NCBI GenBank assembly: GCA_947306475.1
Contig: CAMZGS010000002.1
Location: 1 to 64,000, forward strand
Direction of reading: 5' to 3'
Length of the DNA stretch: 64,000 nucleotides
Source of the DNA: an uncultured Comamonas sp.
GTDB taxonomy: Bacteria > Pseudomonadota > Gammaproteobacteria > Burkholderiales > Burkholderiaceae_C
Positions within the stretch are counted from its first letter, which is position 1, and each line of letters begins with the position of its first letter. Made by a program: the position numbers and the translations under genes. Of the stretch, positions 34,742-44,185 are shown piece by piece. Below the pieces are notes generated by a model. That model searched no databases, was not told where the DNA came from, and saw nothing but the letters and a program-made list of their open reading frames with translations.

Positions 34742-36493
34742 TCAGTTGCTTTCCAGTGCGTCCTGCATGGCCTTGAGGGGATCGTCCTTGTCGGCAGCAG
34801 CTTCGCCGCCTTCGTCCATGAACGGATCGTTGAAGTCCACCACATCGGGCATGCTGGCTTCCATCTGCTCGCGGATGGCGTCCATGTCGTACTCGATCTT
34901 TTCATCCAGGCCGCTGGAGACGATGCCAGGGAAGCCGATGATCAGGCCCACCATCAACAGCTGGATGAACAGGAACGGGATGGCGCCCATGTAGATCTGC
35001 TCGGTGGTCACAGGCGCAACGCGTTGCCTGGTGACCTTGTCGGTGTACTCCTTGTCGGGGGCGACCGAGCGCAGGAAGAACAGCGCAAAGCCAAACGGCG
35101 GGTGCATGAACGAGGTCTGCATGTTCACCGCCAGCAGCACACCAAACCAGATCAGGTCAATGCCCAGCTTCTCGGCCACGGGCGCCAGCAGCGGCACCAC
35201 GATGAAGGACAGCTCAAAGAAGTCCAGGAAGAACGCCAGGAAGAACACCATCACGTTCACCAGGATCAGGAAGCCCAGTTGACCGCCGGGCAGGTCGGCC
35301 AGCAGGTGTTCCACCCACAGCGGGCCGTCCACGCCCTGGAAGGTCAGGCCGAAGATGGTGGCGCCGATCAGGATGAACATCACAAAGCACGACAGCTTGG
35401 TGGTGCCCAGCAGCGCCTGGCGCAGCAGCTGGTAGCTCAGGCGACGGCGGCTGATGGCCAGAATCATGGCACCGATGGCACCCATGGCGCCGCCCTCGGT
35501 CGGGGTGGCAATGCCCAGGAAGATGGTGCCCAGCACCAGGAAGATCAGCAGCAGTGGCGGAATCAGCACAAAGGTGACTTTTTCAGCCACTTGCGACAGC
35601 AGGCCCATGCCGGTGATGCGGTTGATGGAAGCCGCCACAAAGGCCAGCGCCACGCCAAAGCACATGGCAAAGACGATGGTTTCGTCCTTGGCCACTTGTT
35701 CCACCACTTCACCGGTGAACCAGGCGTGGATGGTGGTCATGTTGTGGGCGGCGTACACCGAAATGCCCACGCACAGCGCGGTCAGCACCAGCAGCGAGGT
35801 CAGGCCGCTGGAGCCATCCTTTTCCTTGAGGCTGCGTGCCTCGGGCGGCAGGGCCGGCACCATGGAGGGCTTGAAGATCGCCAGCGTGAAGATCAGCAGC
35901 ATGTAAAAGCTCACCAGCATGAAGCCGGGGACAAAGGCGCCCTTGTACAGGTCACCCACGCTGCGGCCCAGCTGGTCGGCCAGAATGATCAGCACCAGCG
36001 ATGGCGGGATGATCTGTGCCAGCGTGCCCGAGGCGGCAATCACCCCGGAGGCAATGCGCCGGTCGTAGCCGTAGCGCAGCATGATGGGCAGCGAGATCAG
36101 GCCCATCGAGATCACCGAGGCTGCCACCACGCCGGTTGTGGCTGCCAGCATGGCGCCCACCAGAATCACGGCAATGGCCACGCCACCGCGGATGGGGCCG
36201 AACAGCTGGCCGATGGTGTCGAGCAAGTCCTCGGCCATGCCGCTGCGCTCCAGGATCAGGCCCATGAGCGTGAAGAACGGAATGGCCAGCATGGTCTCGT
36301 TCTGCATGATGCCGTAGATGCGCAGGGGCAGCGCCTGCATCAGCGCTTCGGGCAGCACCCCCAGCTCCATGCCGATGACGGCAAAGAACAGGCCGCAGGC
36401 GCCCAGACTGAAGGCCACCGGAAAGCCCAGCAGCAAAAAGCAGATCAGGCCCGCGAACATGATCGGGGCCATATTGTTGGCAATGAATTCCAT
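34742..36493 (-). CDS. dctM: TRAP transporter large permease (DctM)
   Basis: A 583-aa membrane protein, longer than the usual 425-450 aa of DctM. The extra length is an insertion between helices, about residues 225-300, containing a charged segment and two additional hydrophobic stretches. A polar, acidic C-terminal tail (DDPLKAMQDALESN) adds to it. Conserved TRAP landmarks include GFPVAFSLG, IPFFTLMGLILERSGMAEDLLDTIG, GVVAASVISMGLISLPIMLRYGYDRRIASGVIAASGTLAQIIPPS and TPTEGGAMGAIGA. It forms the sodium-driven transport channel with DctQ for dicarboxylates or other organic acids. The encoded substrate-binding protein is missing from the neighbourhood. Confidence 0.92.
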   Translation of the reverse strand: MEFIANNMAPIMFAGLICFLLLGFPVAFSLGACGLFFAVIGMELGVLPEALMQALPLRIYGIMQNETMLAIPFFTLMGLILERSGMAEDLLDTIGQLFGPIRGGVAIAVILVGAMLAATTGVVAASVISMGLISLPIMLRYGYDRRIASGVIAASGTLAQIIPPSLVLIILADQLGRSVGDLYKGAFVPGFMLVSFYMLLIFTLAIFKPSMVPALPPEARSLKEKDGSSGLTSLLVLTALCVGISVYAAHNMTTIHAWFTGEVVEQVAKDETIVFAMCFGVALAFVAASINRITGMGLLSQVAEKVTFVLIPPLLLIFLVLGTIFLGIATPTEGGAMGAIGAMILAISRRRLSYQLLRQALLGTTKLSCFVMFILIGATIFGLTFQGVDGPLWVEHLLADLPGGQLGFLILVNVMVFFLAFFLDFFELSFIVVPLLAPVAEKLGIDLIWFGVLLAVNMQTSFMHPPFGFALFFLRSVAPDKEYTDKVTRQRVAPVTTEQIYMGAIPFLFIQLLMVGLIIGFPGIVSSGLDEKIEYDMDAIREQMEASMPDVVDFNDPFMDEGGEAAADKDDPLKAMQDALESN

Positions 36494-36513
36494 AGCGATG
36501 TTCCCCTTGATGC

Positions 36514-37125
36514 TCAGGCGCCTTTGGCGGCGTTGCGGGCGGCTTCTTCTTCGGCCTTGCGGATGGCTTCGGCCAGCTCTTCTTCGGCGGACTTTTCCAG
36601 GTTCTTGACGGTGGGGTCATCGATCAGGCCGCGCAAAAAGGCGATGCGCTTGATGAACTCCGAGATGCCCTGCACCAGCAGCAGGCCAAAGCCCAGGGGC
36701 ATCATCAGGTACACCGGCCAGCGAATCAGCCCGCCGGCGTTGCTGGACATCTCGCCCGATTCCAGCGCCTGCAGGAAGAAGGGCACGCCGTAGTACAGCA
36801 CCAGCAGGCACACCGGCGTCAGGAAGAAGGCAAAGCCGAACACGTCGATCCACACACGCGTGCGCAGCGACAGCTTGGCGTTGATCACGTCCACCTTGAC
36901 GTGCTCCTTTTCCAGCAGGGTGTAGCCTGCGGCCAGCAGGAAGGAGGCGGCAAAGAAGTACCACTGCACTTCCAGGAAAGCGTTGGAGCTGTAATTGAAG
37001 GCTTTGCGTATCACGGCATTGACGCCGCTGATGACCGTGGCCGCGAGAATGAGCCAGATGACGTACCGGCCCACAAAGGCGTTCAGGGCGTCGATAGCCC
37101 TTGAGAGTTTGAGCAGTGCCTGCAT
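36514..37125 (-). CDS. dctQ: TRAP transporter small permease (DctQ)
   Basis: A 203-aa protein with four transmembrane helices: GRYVIWLILAATVISGVNAVIRK, VQWYFFAASFLLAAGYTLLEKEHVKVDV, FGFAFFLTPVCLLVLYYGV and WPVYLMMPLGFGLLLVQGISEFIK. The VQWYFFAASFLLAAGYTLL...HVKVDV segment is the DctQ signature. The last 35 residues are a Glu/Ala/Lys-rich helix exposed to the cytosol. It sits 20 bases upstream of dctM and must be co-transcribed with it. Together they form the membrane part of a tripartite TRAP importer. Confidence 0.93.
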   Translation of the reverse strand: MQALLKLSRAIDALNAFVGRYVIWLILAATVISGVNAVIRKAFNYSSNAFLEVQWYFFAASFLLAAGYTLLEKEHVKVDVINAKLSLRTRVWIDVFGFAFFLTPVCLLVLYYGVPFFLQALESGEMSSNAGGLIRWPVYLMMPLGFGLLLVQGISEFIKRIAFLRGLIDDPTVKNLEKSAEEELAEAIRKAEEEAARNAAKGA

Positions 37126-37565
37126 GGTGTCTCCAAAAAAGGCGTAAAGGCTGGTAAGAAGACCTAAAAAAGGGGTGAATTATGGTCCCGCATCCCCCTA
37201 GGGATAACCCGGAGGCAAGGAAAAATTCTACGGAGAGCCATCTTCTGGCCTAGGAGGCAAACACCCGGAAGGGCCAAAAATCAGTCAAAACGAAGGGTTT
37301 TACCTAATTTTTTTTCAATTTTTCCGCTGGATTTTTAAGCAGATTTCAACTAAAGCGTTAAAAATTTTCGTTACATCAGGGCCCTTGCAGCACGCTGACA
37401 GAGGTGCTCCAACGGCCTGCGGTAGGTGCCCGAGGGGCTGGCCGCAAGGCACCAGCCCCCACACCCCAGGAAGCAGGGTGTGGGGGCATGCACTACAGAA
37501 ATGGCACCAGGCAACAGGCGGCGGGCGGCGCCTGGGGGGCTCGCACGGTATGGGTGCTCAGCTGC
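37126..37565. other. Gene-free region upstream of the TRAP operon with an AT-rich patch
   Basis: No gene is supported here. Bases 37260-37375 are far AT-richer than the surroundings (ttttacctaattttttttcaatttttcc) and probably hold the dctQM promoter or old foreign DNA. At 37455-37487 a hairpin with arms cccccacaccc and gggtgtggggg lies beyond the stop of the truncated oxygenase fragment and may be its old terminator, although no T tract follows. Confidence 0.5.
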
Positions 37566-37832
37566 TCAATACGCGCTGCTGACCAGGCCGCCGGGCTGGC
37601 TCAGGCGCAGCTGCTCCAGTTGTTCGGGGTAGAACCTGGCGGCCACTTCCAGGTGCGAACGCACGCGGCCCTTGAGTGCATTGGTGCCAATGTGGGTGAA
37701 CAGGGGGTTGAGCGGGTCGCTCTCCGGCCCGCGCGCCTGCGCTGCCAGGTGCGGCGGCAGTTGCAGCAGGGGGATTTCCTGCGCATGCAGGCTGGGGGAG
37801 TAGAAGTAGGCGATGGAGTAGCGGCTCACGCC
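37566..37832 (-). pseudogene. 3' fragment of an isopenicillin-N-synthase-like Fe/2OG dioxygenase
   Basis: The last 80 or so codons of a non-heme iron dioxygenase remain on the minus strand. RYSIAYFYSPS is the substrate/2-oxoglutarate Arg-x-Ser motif region of the isopenicillin N synthase family. PLNPLFTHIGTNALKGRVRSHLEVAARFYPEQLEQL follows to a stop at 37566. There is no start codon or iron-binding His-x-Asp motif: the gene is cut off at about 37832, exactly where the oppositely oriented nrtD fragment begins. Confidence 0.75.
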
Positions 37833-38057
37833 TTGAAGCTGTGGCAGCAGTCGGGCTTTACGGTGCTGATGGTCACCCACGATGTGGAGGAGGCCCTGTT
37901 CCTGGCCGACCGCGTGGTGGTCTTCTTCCCGCGCCCGGCCCAGGTGGTGGCAGAGGTGGATGTGAAGCTGCCCTATCCGCGCCACCGTGGGCAGAGCGAG
38001 TTTGTCCAGCTGCGCCAGAAGTTGCTCAGTCACCTGGGCCTGCCCGACTCGCTGTAA
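37833..38057 (+). pseudogene. 3' fragment of a nitrate/sulfonate-type ABC transporter ATPase (nrtD-like)
   Basis: About 74 codons remain, starting abruptly at LKLWQQSGFTVLMVTHDVEEALFLADRV. This is the H-loop region (VTHDVEEAL) of an NrtD/SsuB-type ATPase and its C-terminal tail up to the stop. Walker A, signature and Walker B motifs are gone, so it cannot work. It ends 32 bases before the cytochrome gene, which was probably its operon partner. The break coincides with the end of the dioxygenase fragment on the other strand, the mark of a single deletion. Confidence 0.8.
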
Positions 38058-38089
38058 GCGCTGCCCTCGCTGCCAGCCACTGCTTGCCC

Positions 38090-39286
38090 ATGCCCGATCG
38101 CGTCGTCCAGGCCCCCTGGTTGCAACATCTGCTGGAGGCCATTTACCGGGGCCAGTGGCAGCTGCTGCAGTGGCTGCATCGCCTGGGCCTGGTCGGCACG
38201 CACGATGGGCAAGCGGCCTGGCCGTGGGGCAGGCGCCTCTCGGGCGAAAACCTGCTCATCGACCTGGGCCAGGCACGTGCGCTGCTGATCAGCCTGGGCG
38301 CTCTGTTGTTCGTGGTCCTGTTGTTGTTGGCTGCGTGGCGCTGGCGGCGGCTGCGCTGGCCGGCAGGTATCAGCGCGCTGCTGGCGCTGTGGGCCACGCC
38401 CTGGCCAGCAGCGCATGTGCTGCTGGTGCCTGCGCAGGCCAGCAGCTTTCACCAGCCCACTGTGCCCTGGAGCGATCAGGCCATCCAGGCTGGCGCCCAG
38501 TACTACGCCCAGCACTGCGTGCAGTGCCACGGCGTGCGCGGCGATGGCCACGGGCCGCTGGCCGCGCAGCAACGCGTGTGGCCGCCCAACTTTGCCGGGC
38601 CATTGCTCTGGCAGCGCGGCGATGGCGATCTGTTCGCCCATGTGCGCCACGGCATGCACGACCGCCAGGGCCAGCCCACCATGCCTGGTTTTGCCCAGCA
38701 GCTATCGGTGCCTGAGACGTGGCAGCTGCTGCACTACCTGCGCGCCCTGGCCGCCGGGCAAGTGCTGCGCGCCACCGGCGAATGGGCACAGGCCGTGGCC
38801 CTGCCCGATATGCAGCTGCGCTGCAGCGCCAGCAACAAGACATCGGTGCGCGACTGGCAAGGTCAGCATCTGCGCTGGGTGGTGGGTGCGGTGCAGGAGG
38901 TGCTGCCCGATCCGCGGGTGGTGACGATCTGGCTGCCTGCCGATGGCCACAACGCCCCGCAGCAGCTGCCGCCAGCGGTCGATTGCCTGGTCACCTCGCA
39001 ACAGTCTGCGCGTCAGGTGCTGGGCATTTTGCTGGGGCAGGAACGCACGTCTGACGCTCCCGCCTTGGGCAATGTGCAGTTGCTGGCCGACCGCCACGGC
39101 TGGCTGCGCGCGCGCAATGGCGCCGGTAGCAGCGCCTGGAGTGAGGACGATCTGATCTGCCGCACCCAGCCCAGCGCAGCGCTTGAGGGCGCCAGCGCCG
39201 CGCTGGCAGAAGATGGGCTGGGTCGCCTGCTGCGCCTGATGGATGCCACGCCGGTGCGCTTTGTCAAAGGCGGGCGCCTGCACTAG
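38090..39286 (+). CDS. Membrane-anchored c-type cytochrome with unknown C-terminal domain
   Basis: A 398-aa protein. After a short amphipathic N-terminus come two transmembrane helices (about 63-82, ARALLISLGALLFVVLLLLA, and 92-110). They are followed by a class I cytochrome c domain with CVQCH (Cys143, Cys146, His147) and a Met-containing MPGFAQQLSVPETWQLLHYLRAL near residue 205. The remaining 170 residues (from about 225) are not a cytochrome; the segment carries scattered Cys but no motif I recognise. The heme domain must be periplasmic. It follows the nrtD remnant closely. It might receive or deliver electrons in nitrate or copper metabolism, but this is only inference. Confidence 0.72.
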   Translation: MPDRVVQAPWLQHLLEAIYRGQWQLLQWLHRLGLVGTHDGQAAWPWGRRLSGENLLIDLGQARALLISLGALLFVVLLLLAAWRWRRLRWPAGISALLALWATPWPAAHVLLVPAQASSFHQPTVPWSDQAIQAGAQYYAQHCVQCHGVRGDGHGPLAAQQRVWPPNFAGPLLWQRGDGDLFAHVRHGMHDRQGQPTMPGFAQQLSVPETWQLLHYLRALAAGQVLRATGEWAQAVALPDMQLRCSASNKTSVRDWQGQHLRWVVGAVQEVLPDPRVVTIWLPADGHNAPQQLPPAVDCLVTSQQSARQVLGILLGQERTSDAPALGNVQLLADRHGWLRARNGAGSSAWSEDDLICRTQPSAALEGASAALAEDGLGRLLRLMDATPVRFVKGGRLH

Positions 39287-39316
39287 TGCTGCCAGCACCA
39301 GCCTGGCGCTGAACGC

Positions 39317-39712
39317 TCAATAGTCGTCGTCTTGGCGCAGCTGCCAGTGCGCTTGCAGGGCGTCGCTGAAGCTGGTACTGGCGCTCAAGGTCAGCGCCAG
39401 GGTGATGGGCTGGCTGCTTTGCTGCAGCGCCTGGGGCAGTGGCTGCGCACCGTGCAGTTGGTCGTCTTGCCAGTACACAGCGATGGGGGTGTTGCCCGGC
39501 CCTTCGCTGTGCGCTTGCAGTTCCACATCCCATAGGCCGCCGTCTTCCAGCGGGGAGGGGGCGCCCTGGCGCTGGCACCAGCGCAGCAACTGCTCCACTT
39601 CAGCGATCAAGGCGGGCCAGCGCTGCGGCGGCACGCAGGCCAGCGCGTCCCAGCAGGCGTTGCCGTCTTCGTCTTCGCTGTAGTCAAAGTCCAGATAGTC
39701 CAAGGTGGGCAT
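39317..39712 (-). CDS. Hypothetical small acidic protein
   Basis: A 131-aa acidic protein beginning with a dense acidic stretch (LDFDYSEDEDGN) and ending QLRQDDDY. I see no signal peptide, membrane helix or known motif. WDALACVPPQRWPALIAEVEQLLRWCQRQ is predicted helical, and the rest looks like beta strands (WDVELQAH, IAVYWQDDQ, ITLALTLS). Codon use resembles its neighbours, so it is likely a real native gene. It is convergent with the cytochrome gene, 30 bases apart. The function is unknown. Confidence 0.7.
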   Translation of the reverse strand: MPTLDYLDFDYSEDEDGNACWDALACVPPQRWPALIAEVEQLLRWCQRQGAPSPLEDGGLWDVELQAHSEGPGNTPIAVYWQDDQLHGAQPLPQALQQSSQPITLALTLSASTSFSDALQAHWQLRQDDDY

Positions 39713-39745
39713 GGCACGGCTCCTGTGCTGAAAGGCGTGGATTTT

Positions 39746-39838
39746 GCAAAAAAAGGAGCTTCAACCGCTGGTGTACCGTGATTTTCAGGGGTAAAACGAT
39801 CTGAAAACCTTGTCTGTTCAGCGGTGACAGCTTCTTTT
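39746..39838. repeat. Dispersed intergenic palindromic repeat, copy 6 (variant)
   Basis: The left arm aaaaaaaggagcttcaaccgctg and right arm cagcggtgacagcttcttttt pair with several mismatches around a loop that contains gattttcag/ctgaaaacc. It is placed between two minus-strand genes. The element begins right after the stop of the alpha/beta hydrolase gene. Confidence 0.65.
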
Positions 39839-40702
39839 TCAGGATTTTTTGGGGTGACCCCCGGCTGTCGGGCGTGCGGTGTGGCTGCTGCTGACCACTG
39901 CCTGCAGATTGAGCAGGCTGGCCTCGATTGCGGCGGCGGTGACCAGGGGCTGCTCCATGGGGAACAGGTGGCTGCCATCGAGCAGCATGATGCGCCCGCG
40001 CGTGACGCGCTCGGTCATGTCCATGCCAACCTGGCGCATTTCGCGCGAATGGCGCCCGCCGATGAAGGCCACCGGGCAGCGCAGCGGGTGCTGACGCAGC
40101 AGGCTGCTCAGGTTGTGCGGCAGGCTGTTGTAGATGGCGGTTTCTTCCTCGCGCGTGAACCACAGCGTCAGCTGCCCCTGGCCGTCGTCGTGCAGGCCGT
40201 GGCGCACGTAGTCCTGCAGCACCTGCGGGTGCCAGCGGGCAAAGCTGGGCTTGTGCTGAAAGTGCTCCAGTGCCTCCTGCGCGCTGGCCCAGCGTGTGCG
40301 CCGCTTGCGGCTGATCTTGCCGGGGGAGAAGGCATCGACCAGGCGCGCATGCTTGGCTGCCAGCACCGATTTGGCGCGCCAGCCGCCCAGCAGGGGCGAA
40401 TCCAGCAGCAGCACGCCCCGGGCCAGTTCGGGATGTTGGGCCGCGGCCATCAGGCTGACAAAGCCGCCCAGCGAGTGCCCGACCAGGAACGCCGGCTCGC
40501 CCCAGCGCTGCACCAGGGGCTGGGCAAAGTCGCGCAGCTGCGTGACCAGATGCGGCCAGTTGTCCGTGACCGGGTAGGCCGGATCGTGACCAAAGCGCGG
40601 CAGGGCCTGCACATCAAAGCCGCGTGCGCGCAGTTGCTCGAACAACAGGGAGTAGGTGCCAGCCGGAAAGCTGTTGGCGTGGGCAAAGATCAGGGGAAGC
40701 AT
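39839..40702 (-). CDS. Alpha/beta hydrolase
   Basis: A 287-aa soluble alpha/beta hydrolase. The oxyanion-hole region is LIFAHANSF near the start, the nucleophile elbow is VGHSLGG with Ser77, and the probable catalytic His is in LDGSHLFPMEQP near the C-terminus. The acid is probably in the VAFIGGRHSREM strand region, where an Asp is not obvious. No signal peptide. Substrate unknown; the family includes esterases and C-C hydrolases. It lies 54 bases downstream of the PilZ gene on the same strand. Confidence 0.85.
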   Translation of the reverse strand: MLPLIFAHANSFPAGTYSLLFEQLRARGFDVQALPRFGHDPAYPVTDNWPHLVTQLRDFAQPLVQRWGEPAFLVGHSLGGFVSLMAAAQHPELARGVLLLDSPLLGGWRAKSVLAAKHARLVDAFSPGKISRKRRTRWASAQEALEHFQHKPSFARWHPQVLQDYVRHGLHDDGQGQLTLWFTREEETAIYNSLPHNLSSLLRQHPLRCPVAFIGGRHSREMRQVGMDMTERVTRGRIMLLDGSHLFPMEQPLVTAAAIEASLLNLQAVVSSSHTARPTAGGHPKKS

Positions 40703-40756
40703 GTCAGCAGGGCAAAAGGCAGTGCCTGGCAGGAAGAGGGGAAGGCCAGCGGACCG

Positions 40757-41155
40757 TCAATGCGGCATGCACAGCTGGCCCAGGTCGCGCTCCAGCAGGG
40801 CGGCATCGCCCAGTTGCAGCTCCAGCAGGCGGCGCAGGTGGGTGATGCTGTCCAGATCAATGCTGCGGCAACGCAGGCCCAGCAGCACGTCCTGCGGTGC
40901 GGATTCATCGGCTTCGGTCGGGGCGCTGCTGCGGTGCGCCACTTCCACAGCCATGGCGATGTGGCAGCCGTCGCCCAGGGGAACAATCAGCTGGCAGTGC
41001 GCCTCGCGCGGCAGCTGCACGGCTGGGGCACAGCGCACCAGTGCGCCTTGCAAGGACAGATCCAGCACCTGGGACGACAGCGCCTGACCGGCGCACACCA
41101 GTTGGGCGGGGGCATCGAAGTGCAGGCGTTGAAAGTGGCGTCTTTCCTGGGACAT
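40757..41155 (-). CDS. PilZ-domain c-di-GMP-binding protein
   Basis: A 132-aa single-domain PilZ protein. The c-di-GMP-binding signature is present: RRHFQR (a RxxxR box, residues 5-10) and DLSLQGA (a D/NxSxxG box, about 37-43). The rest is the expected six-stranded beta barrel followed by a C-terminal helix (LDSITHLRRLLELQLGD). It is probably a c-di-GMP receptor controlling motility or surface growth through an unknown partner. A GGDEF cyclase with I-site is encoded 3 kb away, past mutS. Confidence 0.88.
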   Translation of the reverse strand: MSQERRHFQRLHFDAPAQLVCAGQALSSQVLDLSLQGALVRCAPAVQLPREAHCQLIVPLGDGCHIAMAVEVAHRSSAPTEADESAPQDVLLGLRCRSIDLDSITHLRRLLELQLGDAALLERDLGQLCMPH

Positions 41156-41233
41156 GGTGGGTGGTTTGCGTGAGGGATGGGAAGGTGTCGAGTATCCCCG
41201 CAAGCGTGGGTCTTGCGCAGGCTGGGGACGCCT

Positions 41234-43936
41234 TCAACCGTCCTGCGCAGGGCTAGGGATTTCCTTGAGGGCGACGGTCTTGAGCTGGTACAGCGCCTCC
41301 AGCGCTTCACGCGGGCTGAGGGCGTCGGGGTTGATTTGTGCCAGCAGTGCCTCGACGGCGCTGGGCGCCGGGATGTCGGCTGCTGGTGGCGGGGCAAACA
41401 GATCCACCTGGGTGTTGCCGGCGCTGGCGCGCTCTTCCAGCGCTGCCAGGGCGTGGCGCGCATGGTGCAGCACGCTGGCTGGAATGCCCGCCAGCTTGGC
41501 CACCTGCACGCCGTAGCTGCGGCTGGCCGGGCCAGGCTGGATTTCGTGCAGGAAGACGATGTCCTGCCCGTTTTCGGCGGCAGCCACGTGCATGTTGATG
41601 GCCGCGCGCGCCTGGGCGGGCAGTTCGGTCAGTTCAAAGTAGTGCGTGGCAAACAGCGTGAAGGCCTGCACCTTGTCGTGCAGGTGGCGCGCAATGCCGC
41701 TGGCCAGCGCCAAGCCGTCAAAGGTGGAAGTGCCCCGACCAATTTCGTCCATCAGCACCAGGCTGTGTGCGGTGGCGCTGTGCAGGATGTTGGCGGCCTC
41801 CACCATCTCCAGCATGAAGGTCGATTGCGCGTTGGCCAGATCGTCGGCGGCGCCAATGCGTGTGTGGATGGCATCGATCGGCCCCAGGCGGCAGCGGCTG
41901 GCGGGCACATAGCTGCCCATGCTGGCCAGCAGCACAATCAGCGCCACCTGGCGCATGTAGGTGGATTTGCCGCCCATGTTGGGGCCGGTGATGATGTGCA
42001 GCCGCTGGCGCGGGTTCAGGTCGGTGCTGTTGGGGATAAAGGTAGCGTTGGCGGTTTGCGCCAGGCGCTCTTCCACCACCGGGTGGCGGCCTTGCTCAAT
42101 CTCAATACACGGCTGGCTGGTGAAGCTGGGCGCGCACCAGTTGAGGGTGAGCGAGCGCTCAGCCAGGCAGCACAGCACATCCAGTGCCGCCATGGCCTGG
42201 GCCACGCGCGTCAGCTGCGGGATAAAGGCCTGCAGCTGGTCGAGCAGCTGCTCGTAGAGGAATTTCTCGCGCTGCAAGGCGCGCTCTTGGGCCGAGAGGG
42301 CTTTGTCCTCAAAGGCTTTCAGCTCCGGCGTGATGTAGCGCTCGGCGTTCTTCAGCGTCTGGCGGCGCTGGTAGCGCGTGGGCACCATGTCACGATAGCT
42401 GTTGGTGATCTCGATGTAGAAGCCATGCACCTTGTTGAACTGCACGCGCAGGTTGGGGATGTTGGTGCGCAGCTTTTCCTTGGCTTCCAGCTCCAGCAGG
42501 AAGTCGTCGCAGTTGTTCTGGATGGCGCGCAGCTCGTCGAGCTGTTCGTCGAACCCATCGGCAATCACCCCGCCATCGCGCACCAGCGCCGCAGGCTCGG
42601 GCAGCAGCGCGCGTTGCAGCAGCTCGGCACAGCCTTCGGGTGGTTGCAGGTCGCTGAAGATCTGCGTCAGATAGGCCGCCGGGGCAGGCTGGGTCTGCGC
42701 CAGTAGCTGTGCTTTTTGTAGCGTCTGCGCCAGCGCCACCAACTCGCGCGGGCGTACCTGGCGCAAGGCGGTGCGCGCGGTGATGCGCTCCACATCGCTG
42801 ATGCCCTTGAGGTGCTGCTGCAAAGTCTGCCACGGCGCGCTGCTGGCAGCGGTGGGGTCGCCGCGCAGCACGGTGATGGCTTCCAGCCGCGCCTGCGCAG
42901 GTGCGCGGTCGCGCGGCGGCTCCAGCAGCCAGGTCTTGAGCAGGCGGCTGCCCATGCCGCTCATGCAGGTATCGAGCAGGGAAAACAGCGTCGGGCTGTC
43001 CTCGCCGCGCAGCGTCTGCACCAGCTCCAGGTTGCGCCGTGTGCTGCTGGGCAGGCGAATCAGCGCCTCGCTTTGCTGCACCTGCAGGCTGTGGATATGC
43101 GGCAGCTGGCTGCCCTGGGTGTGTTCGGCGTAGCTCAGCAGCGCCGCGCTGGCGGCATGCGCCAGGGGCAGGTTTTCGGCCTCCCAGGCGTGCAGGCTGC
43201 TGCTGCCCAAGAGTTCGAGCAGCTTGCTGCGCCCCAGGCCGCTGTCGAACTGCCAATCGGGCCGGGGGGTGAGGGGGCACGTGATCTGGCCGCTGTGGCG
43301 CACCTCTTGCAAGGTTTGCTCAAAGCGCTGCGTTACGCCAGCGCTGTAAAGCAGCTCGCTGGGGGCAATGCGTGCCAGGGTCTCGGCCAGCTCGGCCTGG
43401 TTGCATTCGGCCAGATGGATGCGCCCTTGCGTGACGCTCATCCACGCCAGGCCCACACGCTGGCGCCCGCCGCTGTGCAGCGCCAGCAGCATGGCCTCGC
43501 TCTTGTCGGAAAGCAGCGCCGTATCGGTGAGCGTGCCGGGCGTGACCACCCGCACCACCTTGCGCTCCACCGGCCCCTTGCTGGCGCCCACTTCGCCCAC
43601 CTGCTCGCAAATGGCCACCGATTCGCCCAGCTTGATCAGGCGCGCCAGATAGCTTTCCAGTGCATGAAACGGCACCCCGGCCATGCTCACCGGAAAACCC
43701 GCCGACTGCCCGCGCGTGGTCAGCGTGATGTCCAGCAGGCGCACGGCTTTTTCGGCATCGTCCCAGAACAGCTCGTAGAAATCGCCCATGCGGTAGAGCA
43801 CCAAAGTGTCGGAATACTCTTTTTTGATAGCAAGGTATTGCGCCATCATGGGCGTGTGCTGCTCCAGCGGCACGGTGTACGGCGTGGCGGTGGCTGGAGC
43901 TGTGGCGGAGGCGACAGGGGAAGCGGGAACGGTCAA
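41234..43936 (-). CDS. mutS: DNA mismatch repair protein MutS
   Basis: A 900-aa MutS ATPase that recognises mismatches and starts repair with MutL. The N-terminal mismatch-reading motif is GDFYELF (about residues 50-57, F-x-E). The C-terminal ATPase has Walker [27 protein letters not shown] (Walker B and signature), and [10 protein letters not shown]. The last 60 residues hold the tetramerisation-type tail. It carries an Ala/Thr/Pro-rich N-terminal extension of about 25 residues. No neighbour is functionally linked. Confidence 0.97.
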   Translation of the reverse strand: MTVPASPVASATAPATATPYTVPLEQHTPMMAQYLAIKKEYSDTLVLYRMGDFYELFWDDAEKAVRLLDITLTTRGQSAGFPVSMAGVPFHALESYLARLIKLGESVAICEQVGEVGASKGPVERKVVRVVTPGTLTDTALLSDKSEAMLLALHSGGRQRVGLAWMSVTQGRIHLAECNQAELAETLARIAPSELLYSAGVTQRFEQTLQEVRHSGQITCPLTPRPDWQFDSGLGRSKLLELLGSSSLHAWEAENLPLAHAASAALLSYAEHTQGSQLPHIHSLQVQQSEALIRLPSSTRRNLELVQTLRGEDSPTLFSLLDTCMSGMGSRLLKTWLLEPPRDRAPAQARLEAITVLRGDPTAASSAPWQTLQQHLKGISDVERITARTALRQVRPRELVALAQTLQKAQLLAQTQPAPAAYLTQIFSDLQPPEGCAELLQRALLPEPAALVRDGGVIADGFDEQLDELRAIQNNCDDFLLELEAKEKLRTNIPNLRVQFNKVHGFYIEITNSYRDMVPTRYQRRQTLKNAERYITPELKAFEDKALSAQERALQREKFLYEQLLDQLQAFIPQLTRVAQAMAALDVLCCLAERSLTLNWCAPSFTSQPCIEIEQGRHPVVEERLAQTANATFIPNSTDLNPRQRLHIITGPNMGGKSTYMRQVALIVLLASMGSYVPASRCRLGPIDAIHTRIGAADDLANAQSTFMLEMVEAANILHSATAHSLVLMDEIGRGTSTFDGLALASGIARHLHDKVQAFTLFATHYFELTELPAQARAAINMHVAAAENGQDIVFLHEIQPGPASRSYGVQVAKLAGIPASVLHHARHALAALEERASAGNTQVDLFAPPPAADIPAPSAVEALLAQINPDALSPREALEALYQLKTVALKEIPSPAQDG

Positions 43937-44185
43937 GGCAGGCTCTTCCAGGCAGGATGCAAAGCCGTGTAGTGTAAGAAAGCCACAAGCGGTACGGATA
44001 CTTGTGGCTTGGGGGGAGCGGGGTCAGTCTCGGACTACGCCGCCCGCATGGATGAGCAAAGGCGCAGGTTGAGCAGGAGTGAAATAAAAAACCAATCCGC
44101 TGGATGAAATTTTCACTCCGGTACAGCGCATTTGTTTTTGCTTGTATTCCCTCTGCAGGGAATTTCACTTTTCAGGAAAGATTCC

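Noticed and set aside
37404-37832. Open frame leading into the nrtD fragment
   Set aside because: The frame is open by chance over the dioxygenase remnant on the other strand. Similarity to the ATPase begins only at 37833.
44075-44150. A further copy of the dispersed repeat between mutS and the cyclase gene
   Set aside because: A partial match (accaatccgctgg ... cggtacagcg) lacks the diagnostic atagct and gcgctt words.
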